The notes: a model not told the origin generated them from the sequence alone. A stretch of DNA of 64,000 nt from Brevibacillus sp. DP1.3A (GCF_013284245.2 NZ_CP085876.1:6204501-6268500), one strand, 5' to 3'; shown: positions 34,404 to 43,509, numbered from the stretch's first letter. Program-made: numbers and translations.

Positions 34404-36053
34404 ATGGAAACCGCAACAAACGTGAACCCACCGCGCAAAAGCAGTAAAAAAGTATGGCTGATCGCAGGGGCAGCGGCTGTCGTTGTGCTGGGTGGATTAG
34501 GAACCGCCTATGCCAAGTTCGATTTGTTTAAGAGCGCAAAAACGATTTACCTGCAAGCGGAAGCGGAGAGCATGATGAAGTTTTCAAGCGACGCATCCAA
34601 AGCTTACGGGGAATACCAAGACTACATGAAGCCATACCTGGAAAAACCAGTTCACTCCACCACTGAGTTGAGTGAAATTGCCCTAGATGCAACGATCCCA
34701 GACCCGCAAGCACAAAAAATTCTCGACATGCTGGGCAAAGCGAAGCTCGTAATGCAAAGCAACATCGATGAACAGAAAAATCAGCAATCCGGGAACCTGG
34801 AAGTTCACCTACAAGATAAAAAGCTGGCTACTCTTGAATACTTCATGAATGATTCCGTGATGGGCTTCAAACTGCCAGAGTTTTACTCTAAATACGCTTA
34901 TATGGACCTAAAAGATCGCGATGCACTTAAGGAAAAGCTGGGCGGCGAGGAACTGCCGAAGCGCTTCGTAAGCTATAGCGATTTACATGAAGCGATCAAT
35001 TTTAACCAAGATGAACTCAAAACGGTCATGACTCCATATGCCTTGCTGTATGCTGACAGCATCAAAGATAGCCAGGTAAGCATCAAGAAAGACGTATCCT
35101 TCTCCGAAGAAGGACTCAAGGCAGATGCACGTGAGATCACGATTACTTTTAACGACGCTGAAGGCGCGGCTCTGACGAAGCAAATTGCAGAGAAGGCAAA
35201 AGCAGACCAAAAGCTGTTTGACCTGATCTACAGCCGCTACCACAATGTGGCTACACTGATGCTCGATAGCGGCTACAAAGTAGAAGAAATCAGCAAAGAA
35301 GAATTCAAGAAAAACTACGAGCAAGCCTTCGATGACATCATCAAGGATACAGAAGATACAGACGCCAAATCAACTGATCAATTGAGAATGGTCGTGCTCG
35401 TGGATAGCGATCATCAAATCTTGTCCCGCAAGCTCTTGTTCGATGAGAAAGAGCAAAAAGATCAGCTGGTCTACAGCAGTGTTTCCTACGATAAAGGTGC
35501 AGAATCGTACTACCGTTACTCCCTGCACAACCTGTCTGATCAGAAAAATGGCGAAATGTCCTTCACGTACAGAGCGACAGAAGAAAAAGACAAGACAAAG
35601 GGCAAGTTCAGCATCCTGGCGAAAGAGACTGACCAGCCAGTTCTGGACCTCGCGACTACTTTTGAGACAACCAAGCAAGACAAGACAAAAACCGGAAAGT
35701 ATGACTTTGCACTCGTAGTGGCAGACGAATATTCCTCCAACCCTGTTGCTCTGACCGGTAATGTTACCGTGAATGAGACGAAGACGGACAATGGTGTAGA
35801 TTCTGACGGCACCGTAAAAGTGAACTTCTCGAACCCTACTCCAGATATGCCAAAAGGCTTTAGCTTCAAGCTGAAGTCCAAAGCAGAATTCGGCAAAGCA
35901 CTGGAAATTCCAGCTATGACTGCTGACAACTCCATCAATTTCGCTACTGTGACTGACCAACAAATGATGGAAGCGCAACAAGAAGTCATGCAAAACGCAG
36001 ATAAGTTCATGACTGAAAACGCTGAGCTCGTGCAACAGTTCATGATGCCTTAA
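34404..36053 (+). CDS. Membrane-anchored hypothetical protein (549 aa)
   Basis: A short cytoplasmic, lysine-rich N-terminus (PPRKSSKKVW) is followed by one membrane helix at residues ~15-35 and a large lysine- and glutamate-rich extracytoplasmic part with no cysteine. The beta-strand-rich middle and end (KFSILAKETDQPVLDLATTF, YDFALVVADEYSSNPVALTG) resemble families of Bacillus proteins of unknown function. ATG 34404 has GGGGAGAG upstream; longer in-frame starts do not. It is divergent from the CitR-like gene and has its own terminator. No function can be given. Confidence 0.75.
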   Translation: METATNVNPPRKSSKKVWLIAGAAAVVVLGGLGTAYAKFDLFKSAKTIYLQAEAESMMKFSSDASKAYGEYQDYMKPYLEKPVHSTTELSEIALDATIPDPQAQKILDMLGKAKLVMQSNIDEQKNQQSGNLEVHLQDKKLATLEYFMNDSVMGFKLPEFYSKYAYMDLKDRDALKEKLGGEELPKRFVSYSDLHEAINFNQDELKTVMTPYALLYADSIKDSQVSIKKDVSFSEEGLKADAREITITFNDAEGAALTKQIAEKAKADQKLFDLIYSRYHNVATLMLDSGYKVEEISKEEFKKNYEQAFDDIIKDTEDTDAKSTDQLRMVVLVDSDHQILSRKLLFDEKEQKDQLVYSSVSYDKGAESYYRYSLHNLSDQKNGEMSFTYRATEEKDKTKGKFSILAKETDQPVLDLATTFETTKQDKTKTGKYDFALVVADEYSSNPVALTGNVTVNETKTDNGVDSDGTVKVNFSNPTPDMPKGFSFKLKSKAEFGKALEIPAMTADNSINFATVTDQQMMEAQQEVMQNADKFMTENAELVQQFMMP

Positions 36054-36095
36054 TTGTTTCGTGATAAGAAGAATCCGCTCATAATCGTTACTAGC

Positions 36096-36134
36096 AAGCT
36101 GACATCGGTCCTAAACCGGTGTCAGCTTTTTTGT
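36096..36134 (+). terminator. Terminator of the 549-aa protein gene
   Basis: AAGCTGACATCGGT pairs with ACCGGTGTCAGCTT, followed by six Ts. Confidence 0.9.
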
Positions 36135-36139
36135 TCTAA

Positions 36140-36174
36140 TGAAAAAGGACCTCCTGTAGGGAGATCCTTTTTCA
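36140..36174 (-). terminator. Terminator of the DUF457 gene
   Basis: AAAAAGGACCTCC (36142-36154) pairs with GGAGATCCTTTTT (36160-36172); the minus-strand 3' side is T-rich. Confidence 0.85.
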
Positions 36175-36187
36175 ATGTCCATTCTTC

Positions 36188-36622
36188 TTACTGATAACCT
36201 TTGATCACGATATACACAATCGCTACATAAAACACGATTCGATCCACAGTCCGATACATCGACTTGGACACCCGAATGCCGAGCCATCCCATTCGCAACG
36301 GCCACAATAACTGAATGCGTCCCACCAGCATATCGCTGATTAGATGGGACAATATCCCCCAAAGCGCTGCCATTGCAGCCGGAGAATCACCGAATAGCAG
36401 AAATGGAAGGAACAATATTACCCATGAGTGTGTCACTGTACGATGACCGAATCCTTTTTGCAGCATTTTGGATACAGGTCCCATCAAGTTTCCGAGCTTG
36501 CTATTTGCTTGATCGATATCAGGTACAAGTGCCATTGTCGCGCCAATGACGCTGCCCTTCCATGAAGGATAGGAGCAGTAGCCTGCGATGGCACCAAGTG
36601 CCATATGTGTTTTCCAATTCAT
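36188..36622 (-). CDS. DUF457/YdjM-type membrane-bound metal-dependent hydrolase
   Basis: 144-residue membrane protein with three to four helices. Conserved metal-ligand-like residues of the family are present: His6 in KTHMALGA, the PDIDQ aspartates, GHRTVTHS and HLISDML. Family members include phospholipase-like and DNA-damage-related proteins, but no activity is established for this group. ATG 36622 is preceded by AAAGGCG. Monocistronic. Confidence 0.88.
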   Translation of the reverse strand: MNWKTHMALGAIAGYCSYPSWKGSVIGATMALVPDIDQANSKLGNLMGPVSKMLQKGFGHRTVTHSWVILFLPFLLFGDSPAAMAALWGILSHLISDMLVGRIQLLWPLRMGWLGIRVSKSMYRTVDRIVFYVAIVYIVIKGYQ

Positions 36623-36711
36623 TCGCCTTTCACACCGTCTTTCTAGGATAGTCTAATGAGCTTATGTACGGTTGGTGGAATGGCAAACCAATACCATCAT
36701 ACATACGGATG

Positions 36712-37074
36712 CTACGTCTCCAACAAGGACATAAAGCTCTCCGGATCGAGTCCATCTCCTTCGATCACGATTGCCGTCATTCCGGTTTCACTGCCTGATT
36801 CGTGCCCTTCTCCTGTGATCCAGAATGCCGCCTGACCACTCTGGATCGAGATGCGCTCTGTACCTTCGCCACGTACCCAGCCTTCACCGCTCACCACAAG
36901 AAAAAGCTGAGGGCAAGGCGCCGGATGATAACCGACAATCCCGCCTGCCTCCAAATGGATACATCCTATCGAAACGGAATCAGGTGTGCGCATGACACGA
37001 GAAATCGTCGCATGGACGGAATTATAGCGATCAATCGTTTTGCCTACTTGCTGATCAAATCGGAATCGTTTCAT
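36712..37074 (-). CDS. Cupin-fold protein
   Basis: 120-residue single-domain cupin. Motif 1 is degenerate (VGYHPAPCPQLFLVVSGEGW) with one histidine, and motif 2 (GQAAFWITGEGHESGSETG) keeps a histidine, so metal binding is uncertain. The ATG at 37074 has GGAGGGG upstream. The C-terminal IVIEGDGLDPESF segment is seen in small Bacillus cupins of unknown function. Stands alone. Confidence 0.8.
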   Translation of the reverse strand: MKRFRFDQQVGKTIDRYNSVHATISRVMRTPDSVSIGCIHLEAGGIVGYHPAPCPQLFLVVSGEGWVRGEGTERISIQSGQAAFWITGEGHESGSETGMTAIVIEGDGLDPESFMSLLET

Positions 37075-37108
37075 ACTTGCCCCTCCGCCTTTTGACGTGT
37101 AAGCCCTA

Positions 37109-37134
37109 TCATAGCGCAACTAGTGGTGCTATGA
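37109..37134. repeat. Hairpin at the 3' flank of the tnpB remnant
   Basis: TCATAGC (37109-37115) and GCTATGA (37128-37134) flank a 12-base loop. IS200/IS605-type elements carry subterminal hairpins, so this could be a remnant end, but the link is not proven. Confidence 0.35.
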
Positions 37135-37150
37135 CAGACTCATCTGCCAC

Positions 37151-37582
37151 GATTACTGCCGAAACAAAATATTTCCCAGTCTGATTCCTTCGTACCGTGA
37201 CGTTTAGAATCCGCCCTTCTACCTCTCGGGATTTTGCGAATCTCACTCAGCCAAGCTTTAGCAGCGTGATTTGGTTACCGTCGATTCGGATGTTTGCATT
37301 CATATGCTTCGTCGTATAAGTCTGGACTTTATTCTTCTTGCTTTTGAAACGCGGTGCTTCCATTTGTTTTTTGAAAAATCGGGTGAATGTATCTGTGAGG
37401 TTTGGGAGGGAGGATTGAAGGACGGTGCTATCTAACCCTTTGCCCGTTTGTTTGTAGGTTTCGTTCCAGCGTGCAAGAAATCGCTTGAACACAAAGCGAC
37501 TACACCCCAATGTTTTCGAGATGAGTACGGCTTGTTCCTGATTAGGGAAAACTCGAAAATGGAACGCTTTTTTACGGAGCAT
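37151..37582 (-). pseudogene. tnpB: Decayed TnpB (IS200/IS605-type) gene
   Basis: The frame opens as TnpB (MLRKKAFHFRVFPNQEQAVL, FVFKRFLARWNETYKQTGKG). It then lacks about 25 residues usually found before LQSSLPNL, goes on through FKSKKNKVQTYTTKHMNANI to KLG, and meets TGA at 37247 where family members usually have a sense codon. Reading on in the same frame gives VRFAKSREVEGRILNVTVRR and GKYFVSAV, still TnpB-like, before homology ends near 37151. The RuvC catalytic part is absent. So the gene has an internal deletion, a premature stop and a 3' truncation. No TnpA is nearby. Confidence 0.88.
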
Positions 37583-37620
37583 CGCGATTCACTTCCCCAC
37601 AGGAGGAGTTTACCACAATA

Positions 37621-37634
37621 AGAACGTATGTTCT
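37621..37634. promoter_or_regulatory. LexA-box-like palindrome
   Basis: AGAACGTATGTTCT fits GAAC-N4-GTTC, the core of the Bacillus LexA (DinR) site, but no intact SOS-type gene starts next to it. Forty-odd bp downstream on the minus strand the tnpB remnant begins. Confidence 0.35.
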
Positions 37635-37691
37635 ACAGAAATATTGAGAAATTTAACTAAAAAAGCAACAAAGCACTTACTTCCCTGGGCA

Positions 37692-37735
37692 GAAACACCC
37701 CTCAGAATCTTTCAATCGATTCTAAGGGGTGTTTC
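37692..37735 (-). terminator. Hairpin ending the chemoreceptor gene
   Basis: GAAACACCCCTCAGAATC pairs with GATTCTAAGGGGTGTTTC (one mismatch). The T-run is short on both strands. Confidence 0.75.
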
Positions 37736-37748
37736 TTGTGGCGAAGCT

Positions 37749-39434
37749 TTATACCTTGAAATGACCTATCAGCTTTTCCAAATCATCCGCGAGACTCGCC
37801 AGCGATGCAGCCGAGGAGTAGATCTCCTCCATCGAAGCAAGCTGTTCTTCTGTAGCAGAAGAGACTCCCACCGAGTGAGAGACAGCCGATTGCGCTACAT
37901 TGGCAATCATCTGCATCGATTGTCCGACCTTGCCTGTACTTTCCGTAAGGGTATGTGCAGCAGTCGATACTACTTGAATTTCATTCGTCACGCCCACAAC
38001 AGCATCGCGAATTTGAGAGAACGCTTCTCCTGCTCTTGCGACGCCTCCCATTCCATCTGATACTTCTTGAGAGCCTTTTTCCATCGTGAGGACCGCTTCA
38101 TTCGTCTCCATCTGGATCGACGCGACCAGCTGGGAAATTTCTTGTGCCGATGCAGATGCCTGCTCCGCCAGCTTTCGCACTTCATCCGCCACGACAGCAA
38201 AGCCTCTGCCATGCTCGCCCGCCCTCGCCGCTTCGATGGCGGCATTCAATGCCAATAGATTTGTCTGACCTGAAATTTGCGTAATGACTTCGACGATTTG
38301 ACCGATTTGCTCGGAGCGTTTTCCCAAGCCACCTACCAGTGCAGTCAAATTCTCCATCGTTTCTCCGATCCCGTTCATCTGGGAAACCGACTGCTGGATG
38401 GTTCGATCCCCCTCTGTCGCCAGCTGTGAGGTACTGGCAGCCGCAGCAGACACGTTTTGCGCACGTGCTGCAATTTTTTCAATTCCTGCTGATATTTCTT
38501 CGACTTCCTGCTGACTCTCCTCTACGTTTTGGGATTGCCTGTCCGTTCCTTCCGTCATTTCCTGGACCGTGATGGCGATCTGTTCCGTAGCTAGGCTCGT
38601 TTGCTTGGAGCTCGCTGTCAGCTGTTCAGCCGCAGCTGCAACCTGCTGGGCATGCTCGCGAACCTGAGAAATCAACTCTCGTAAATTGGCTAGCATCCGG
38701 TTGAATGAGCCTGCCAACTGTCCAATCTCGTCTTTTGAAAAGACGGTCAACTCTTGCGTCAAATCTCCTTTTCCGTCAGCGATATCATAGAGCTGTTTGT
38801 TCACCCGATGCAGCGGTGCTACAATCGAGCGAATCAGAAGACCCCCAACCACAATCGCAACGAGAATTCCCACTACATTAAAAAACAACTGAATCATGGC
38901 TGAAATTCCTTCGCTCTCCGCCAGCTCCTGTTGATCTACTTTGATTTCATTACGCACCTCTTCAACCAATCCACTCACAACCGAATCCATTTCTTTTCTC
39001 GATTGCCGTTCCTGACCGAAATGATGAGAGATGGCTTCTTCACGCAAACCTTTATCCAGTGCCTCTACCACTTTATCGCTTGACTCCAGATAGGAATTAT
39101 ATAGTCTCTTTGCCTCCTCCATTTCTCCAAGATGGTGAGAAGACTCAAGAGAACTGTTCATTTTGGCAAACAGGCTGTCCACCTTTGCTGCCTTTTCCTT
39201 CAATTCCATCCGAAATTCTTCATCACCCGTTAACAAGTAGGCGCGTTCGTCATTATTTCGACCCGTCATGATAAACTGCATTTCTCGCAGATCCGTCAAT
39301 AATTCTTCCTCTTCGATAATTTTTGTGTAAGATGCCTTCATTGCTAACATTTGCACGTACATATACGTACCTGAACCGAACATAACTGCCAATATGACGC
39401 CAAAAGCCAGGATGATTTTCGTTCTGATTTTCAC
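37749..39434 (-). CDS. Methyl-accepting chemotaxis protein
   Basis: 561-residue transmembrane chemoreceptor. A first helix at residues ~6-28, a ~150-residue helical sensor domain (CHASE3/4HB-like), a second helix at ~180-205, a HAMP domain, then the signalling domain with hairpin tip ISGQTNLLALNAAIEAARAG and EVRKLAEQAS. Methylation-type helices flank the tip. Ligand cannot be predicted. No other chemotaxis genes are nearby. Confidence 0.95.
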   Translation of the reverse strand: MKIRTKIILAFGVILAVMFGSGTYMYVQMLAMKASYTKIIEEEELLTDLREMQFIMTGRNNDERAYLLTGDEEFRMELKEKAAKVDSLFAKMNSSLESSHHLGEMEEAKRLYNSYLESSDKVVEALDKGLREEAISHHFGQERQSRKEMDSVVSGLVEEVRNEIKVDQQELAESEGISAMIQLFFNVVGILVAIVVGGLLIRSIVAPLHRVNKQLYDIADGKGDLTQELTVFSKDEIGQLAGSFNRMLANLRELISQVREHAQQVAAAAEQLTASSKQTSLATEQIAITVQEMTEGTDRQSQNVEESQQEVEEISAGIEKIAARAQNVSAAAASTSQLATEGDRTIQQSVSQMNGIGETMENLTALVGGLGKRSEQIGQIVEVITQISGQTNLLALNAAIEAARAGEHGRGFAVVADEVRKLAEQASASAQEISQLVASIQMETNEAVLTMEKGSQEVSDGMGGVARAGEAFSQIRDAVVGVTNEIQVVSTAAHTLTESTGKVGQSMQMIANVAQSAVSHSVGVSSATEEQLASMEEIYSSAASLASLADDLEKLIGHFKV

Positions 39435-39510
39435 AAGGTGAGCCTCCCGTCATCTGCTACTCTTGTTCATACCCAGCTCCTCCTTCCCTCAAACACTTTG
39501 ATGTGCAAAC

Positions 39511-39540
39511 AAAAAACCGCCAGACAACATCCTGACGGTT
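39511..39540 (-). terminator. Terminator of the epimerase gene
   Basis: Minus strand AACCGTCAG pairs with CTGGCGGTT, then six Ts. Confidence 0.85.
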
Positions 39541-39574
39541 CAAACAGACTTTACACGAAACTACTAGATAGATA

Positions 39575-40588
39575 CTAAACGCCGAGCTTCGCGAGCAGTT
39601 TATCCTCTGTTATATAGTTGTTTTCTTGTAACATGTTTTCAGGGGGATGGTCGAGCTCCCATGCAATCGTACGTCGCATAGACTCCTCTGCGGTAGCTTG
39701 TTCGGTATACCCCAGCTCTCGCCTGATTTTTGCTGAATCCAGCTGAATATGCTGCTTCGATTCGATCTGCGGGACCCACTCATTTGGTAACTCAGTAGAA
39801 GGCGCTGTAATCACTTTGCCACTCCAACCGTAAACGCTGCCGATTCGTTCAATCCACTCTCGCATCGACGAGCATTGCTCTTCTGCTACGTGGTAAATCT
39901 GATTTTTTGCTCGATCGTCGGTAGCCACCAGACAAATGGCATGCGCGATGTCTTCTACGTAGCCGCGTGCCCACCGCCAAGAAGCAAAGCCTTCTTCGAG
40001 CAAAATAAACGGACGCCCGTCACGCATCTGCTGAAGGTACGGATAGACGCGATGCTGGTAATCATGCGGGCCATACACCATCGGCAGGCGCAAAATCGTG
40101 CCTGGCAGACTCTGCTGACCCATCACGACTCCCTCCACGAGTACCTTGTCATAATATTCGCGATCTGGTCTGGCCCCGCGGAACGGATAGCGCTTCTCGC
40201 AAAGCGGAGACTGCTCCGTAAGCGGCTCGGTCGTAATCGGACCGGATTCGATCTTGTTCACCCGTCCGAACGCCTGATACACGTCACAGCTACTGATCGC
40301 CACGACACGACTAGCTATATCCTGAAACGTTTCTATCAGCAGGCGGGCATCTGCTTCTGTGTACGGAAACAGATCAATAACGACATCAGGTGCAAAGGAA
40401 CGAAAAGTCTCCCGGTATTCACCCAGGAGGGCACGATCTCCCGTAATAGAGACGACACCTTGTGGAAGAGAGGCTGCGCCGAGGGTAAGCCCCCTATTAA
40501 ATACAGCAACTTCATGACCTGCTTCTGCCAAGCGCTTCACTGCATGTGGACCGATAAAACGCGTTCCCCCCAAAAATAGGATCTTCAC
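39575..40588 (-). CDS. NAD-dependent epimerase/dehydratase family protein (extended SDR)
   Basis: 337-residue extended SDR. The N-terminal glycine motif is FLGGTRFIGPHAVKRLAEAG, of the GGTRFIG type common in atypical extended SDRs and in isoflavone-reductase-like or CSP41-like proteins. VVAISSCDVYQAFG holds the usual serine region; the YxxxK pair appears as YYDKV. It starts 16 bp after the clpP-like gene and may be the last gene of that operon. Substrate unknown. Confidence 0.87.
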   Translation of the reverse strand: MKILFLGGTRFIGPHAVKRLAEAGHEVAVFNRGLTLGAASLPQGVVSITGDRALLGEYRETFRSFAPDVVIDLFPYTEADARLLIETFQDIASRVVAISSCDVYQAFGRVNKIESGPITTEPLTEQSPLCEKRYPFRGARPDREYYDKVLVEGVVMGQQSLPGTILRLPMVYGPHDYQHRVYPYLQQMRDGRPFILLEEGFASWRWARGYVEDIAHAICLVATDDRAKNQIYHVAEEQCSSMREWIERIGSVYGWSGKVITAPSTELPNEWVPQIESKQHIQLDSAKIRRELGYTEQATAEESMRRTIAWELDHPPENMLQENNYITEDKLLAKLGV

Positions 40589-40604
40589 CCCGGCACCCCC
40601 AGCT

Positions 40605-41186
40605 CTACAATTTTTCGATCACTTTATCAATCAAACCGTATTCGAGCGCCTCTGCGGCGGTAAGGAAATAGTCACGGTCTGCATCTTTTTCGATTTGCTC
40701 GACTGTCTTTCCCGTACGCTCCGCGATGATCGTATACAGCATGTTGCGATGTCGCATAATACGGTCTGCTGCGATCTTGATATCGCTCGCCTGTCCTTGA
40801 CTGCCTCCCCATGGCTGGTGGAGCATGACTTCTGCATTGGGCAGCGCGTACCGTTTGCCCGGCGCTCCTGCTACAAGAAGCATCGCTCCCATGGACGCTG
40901 CCATCCCCGTGCAGATCGTGGACACATCAGGCGCAATGAAACTCATCGTATCAATAATCGCCATCCCTGCGGTGACAGAGCCTCCGGGCGAATTGATATA
41001 AAGGTGAATATCTTTTTTCGGGTCCTCTGCTGCCAGGAACAGCAACTGAGCTACGACTGCATTGGCTACCTGATCATCAATGGCACTGCCGAGAAAAATG
41101 ATGCGATCCTTCAACAACCGGGAGTAAATGTCATAGGACCTCTCTCCATAACTCGTTTGCTCGACTACTACCGGGATGAGATTCAT
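40605..41186 (-). CDS. clpP: ATP-dependent Clp protease proteolytic subunit (ClpP paralogue)
   Basis: Serine peptidase that forms the 14-mer chamber used by ClpX or ClpC. By ungapped comparison with B. subtilis ClpP the triad is Ser98 (GMAASMGA), His123 (VMLHQPWGG) and Asp172 (DADRD), all present. Length 193 is standard. Differences from the housekeeping type include PWGGSQGQ and DRIMRHRNMLYTIIAERTG, so a second paralogue is likely. SD AAGGAGGG precedes the ATG. It lies downstream of an HTH regulator and an 85-aa protein in one operon. Confidence 0.93.
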   Translation of the reverse strand: MNLIPVVVEQTSYGERSYDIYSRLLKDRIIFLGSAIDDQVANAVVAQLLFLAAEDPKKDIHLYINSPGGSVTAGMAIIDTMSFIAPDVSTICTGMAASMGAMLLVAGAPGKRYALPNAEVMLHQPWGGSQGQASDIKIAADRIMRHRNMLYTIIAERTGKTVEQIEKDADRDYFLTAAEALEYGLIDKVIEKL

Positions 41187-41221
41187 GAAAAACCCTCCTT
41201 CGCTTGTTTACGCTCGACTTT

Positions 41222-41479
41222 TTACGCGGCCATACGCATGCTGGTTGCTTGTGGAACCGCCACTGATTTTTTGTTAAATCCAGATGAAACCTGCGTCACG
41301 ACTGCCGGATTACTCGCCGGACCCACTGACCATGTCTGAACCGCTGCTTCTCTTTCGACAGCAACTCCATTTCCGTTTCGGGTTGGCATGGCAATGATCT
41401 GATCAGAATGTGGCTGGATACGATTTTCCCAAACGATTACGGGTTTGGACTTGTTTGACTCCACAGCTTGTGCCTTCAT
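41222..41479 (-). CDS. Hypothetical 85-aa protein coupled to HTH regulator and ClpP
   Basis: The ATG at 41479 overlaps the regulator's stop (ATGA), which supports real translation. The product is soluble, poor in acidic residues, and unusual in being rich in Val, Ala, Ser and Asn with two QxxSxGxxSNPAVVTQ-like stretches (VQTWSVGPASNPAVVTQV). It has no signal peptide or membrane helix and no recognised family. Its C-terminus, RMAA, ends in small hydrophobic residues, as some ClpXP substrates do. Being placed directly before clpP, it could be a regulator or substrate; this is a guess from context. Confidence 0.6.
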   Translation of the reverse strand: MKAQAVESNKSKPVIVWENRIQPHSDQIIAMPTRNGNGVAVEREAAVQTWSVGPASNPAVVTQVSSGFNKKSVAVPQATSMRMAA

Positions 41480-42069
41480 GCCTCGTCTCCTCCTTGTTTT
41501 GGATAAACCGCGAGAACCACCTGATACGTTTCTTGTCCCTTTTCTTTTGGCTGATACTTCGCCACAAGCTGATTCACCAGTTGGACGTATTCCTCTACAA
41601 AAGCACTACGCTGTTCCGCACTGGCAAGCTGAATACTCGCATTCAGTGAGGCGCTCGGAACCTCCACCTCCTGATCGGAACGCTCCAGCAAGAGCATGGC
41701 ATCCCGCTTGATTCGTTCTGCTGTCTGGACCAGATGAGACAACGATCCTTGATCCTTCATTTGCTGAACGGTATCGTTGCCCCAGTTCAGTCCTTCCGAG
41801 AGCACATACGTCCGTGCAATCGCCAAATAAAGCACCTCGACGAGATTGCGCACCTGTCGACTCCCTACCCGCCTGACCAATCCGACCTTTTCCAAGGCCT
41901 TCAAGTGATAATTGACACGCTGCGGGATTTCATTGATACCACGTGCGACTTCTGCTGCTGAAGCAGGCTCTGCCAAACGGCTTAATATCTCGGCACGGAG
42001 CGGGTTCAATAGCGCCATCGCCTGTTCCGGCTTCTCGACTACATATGTTTCCAGTTGTTCGTGCGCCAC
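41476..42069 (-). CDS. ArsR-like winged-helix transcriptional regulator
   Basis: 197 residues. The winged helix occupies the first ~80 residues (ALLNPLRAEILSRLAEPASA, VARGINEIPQRVNYHLKALE). The remaining ~115 residues are helical with no metal-binding cysteines. It resembles HTH_20 regulators. It heads an operon with the 85-aa protein and the clpP-like gene and may autoregulate it. Confidence 0.86.
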   Translation of the reverse strand: MAHEQLETYVVEKPEQAMALLNPLRAEILSRLAEPASAAEVARGINEIPQRVNYHLKALEKVGLVRRVGSRQVRNLVEVLYLAIARTYVLSEGLNWGNDTVQQMKDQGSLSHLVQTAERIKRDAMLLLERSDQEVEVPSASLNASIQLASAEQRSAFVEEYVQLVNQLVAKYQPKEKGQETYQVVLAVYPKQGGDEA

Positions 42070-42165
42070 AATAACACCTCATGACATTAATCATTTACGT
42101 AAAAATAGTTTATTACGTTCGTTTTTGTTTGTCAAATGATGGATAAGCCTTTTTTCGACAACGTC

Positions 42166-42194
42166 AAAAGCCCCGCTATGACCTGCGGAGCTTT
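42166..42194 (-). terminator. Terminator of the MBL-fold gene
   Basis: AAAGCCCCGC pairs with GCGGAGCTTT; T-rich on the minus-strand 3' side. Confidence 0.8.
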
Positions 42195-42218
42195 GTTTTT
42201 CATTCATATTCGGATCGC

Positions 42219-42977
42219 TCATGGAAAAGAGATGATTTCACCATCCTGCGGAACATGTACGCGACCGGACATCTGTTTTTCCTGCAAGCATTCATTCAAT
42301 TCCTGGCGACTGAGCAAGCAATGGTTCCACGTCTCCATGTGGGCAACGAAGATATGGCTGTTGGGCGCGGCATTTGCGACATGGACGATATCCTCCTTCG
42401 TCATCGTAATCGGGTCTCCCGTCAAGAACCGGGCCGCACCTGCGAAAACGACGATCGCATCTGGACAATATGCTGCAACAGCCTGCTCCATTTCCTCACA
42501 CCAGATCGTATCCCCCGCCACATACAGCGTCAGCTCGCCAGCTTGCTTCAAGACAAAGCCAGATACTGGCCCCATCTGCTGTCCGATTTCCCCTGTTCCG
42601 TGTTGACCACCTGTCCGATGCAAGTGAACCCCTTGCCATGTATACTCCTCTTCGATGGCAATGACTTGTTCGAAGCCATGCTGCATCAGCTTATCCAGAT
42701 CCGGTGGCTGGCAAAATACAGGCAAATGCTTCGGGAGAAGGCGTATGGCCGCTTCATCGAGATGATCGAAATGGGTATGCGTCACCAAGAGGGCGTCCAC
42801 GCCAGCGAGTACCTCCTCCACGGATATGGGCAATTCTACTCCTGGATTCGGGCGCTGATTCGGCGTATTTGGTACTGCTGGCATTTCTCCTTTGGAGCTA
42901 AACATCGGGTCAATCAAAAATGTAAGCCCTGCATATTCCACACGCAAGGTAGCATGTCGTACAAGCTGAATCTGCAT
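42219..42977 (-). CDS. Metallo-beta-lactamase-fold hydrolase (UlaG/YtkL-like)
   Basis: 252-residue hydrolase. The zinc motif is THTHFDHLD, with further ligands likely in GGQHGTGEIG, YVAGDTIW and FVAHMETWNH. The N-terminal VRHATLRVEYAGLTFLIDP is typical of the beta-lactamase_2 group that includes UlaG. Substrate unknown. It is divergent from the Lrp gene at 43.1 kb. Confidence 0.9.
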   Translation of the reverse strand: MQIQLVRHATLRVEYAGLTFLIDPMFSSKGEMPAVPNTPNQRPNPGVELPISVEEVLAGVDALLVTHTHFDHLDEAAIRLLPKHLPVFCQPPDLDKLMQHGFEQVIAIEEEYTWQGVHLHRTGGQHGTGEIGQQMGPVSGFVLKQAGELTLYVAGDTIWCEEMEQAVAAYCPDAIVVFAGAARFLTGDPITMTKEDIVHVANAAPNSHIFVAHMETWNHCLLSRQELNECLQEKQMSGRVHVPQDGEIISFP

Positions 42978-43095
42978 GTCATTTCTTCCTTTCCTCGTTA
43001 TCGTTATAATGGATGTACATTTATTGTATAAGGTCGTGAACGGTTGCCGCGAAACGATTGCTGGCTACCGACTTTCGCCGTGAAAGGAGATACAC

Positions 43096-43509
43096 ATGCT
43101 AGACCCAATCGATCTCTCCATCCTTGCCTTGCTACGCAAAAACAGCCGATTGCAGTGGAAGGACATTGGCGAACAGGTCCATCTAAGCGGTCAAGCCGTC
43201 GGCAACCGCATTAGACGAATGGAGGAGCAAGGCATTATTCAAGGCTATACAACGCTCATTGATGAAGCCAAAATCGCCCCAGTCCTCACTGCTCTGGTTA
43301 CCATGTTCATGACCACTACTGATCATTCTCTCTTCACTGGTTTTATCAAAAGTCGCAGCGAGATCGTCGAGGCGCACCGCATCAGCGGAGAAGGCTGCTA
43401 TACCATGGTCGTACATGTCCCAGATCAAGAGGCTCTCAATCATTTTTTAGATGCCCTGCTTCCTTTTGGGAACTACCGTGTCAACCTATCGATTAACAAA
43501 TTGAAATAA
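43096..43509 (+). CDS. Lrp/AsnC-family transcriptional regulator
   Basis: 137 residues: HTH at residues ~5-55 (LDPIDLSILALLRKNSRLQW, VHLSGQAVGNRIRRMEEQG) and an AsnC-type RAM ligand domain. The family octamerises and binds amino acids. GAAAGGAG precedes the ATG. It may regulate the divergent MBL-fold gene, as Lrp genes often sit next to a target. Confidence 0.93.
   Translation: MLDPIDLSILALLRKNSRLQWKDIGEQVHLSGQAVGNRIRRMEEQGIIQGYTTLIDEAKIAPVLTALVTMFMTTTDHSLFTGFIKSRSEIVEAHRISGEGCYTMVVHVPDQEALNHFLDALLPFGNYRVNLSINKLK

Noticed and set aside
37583..37748. An SOS-regulated gene next to the LexA-like box
   Set aside because: No reading frame starts within reach of the box except the tnpB remnant.
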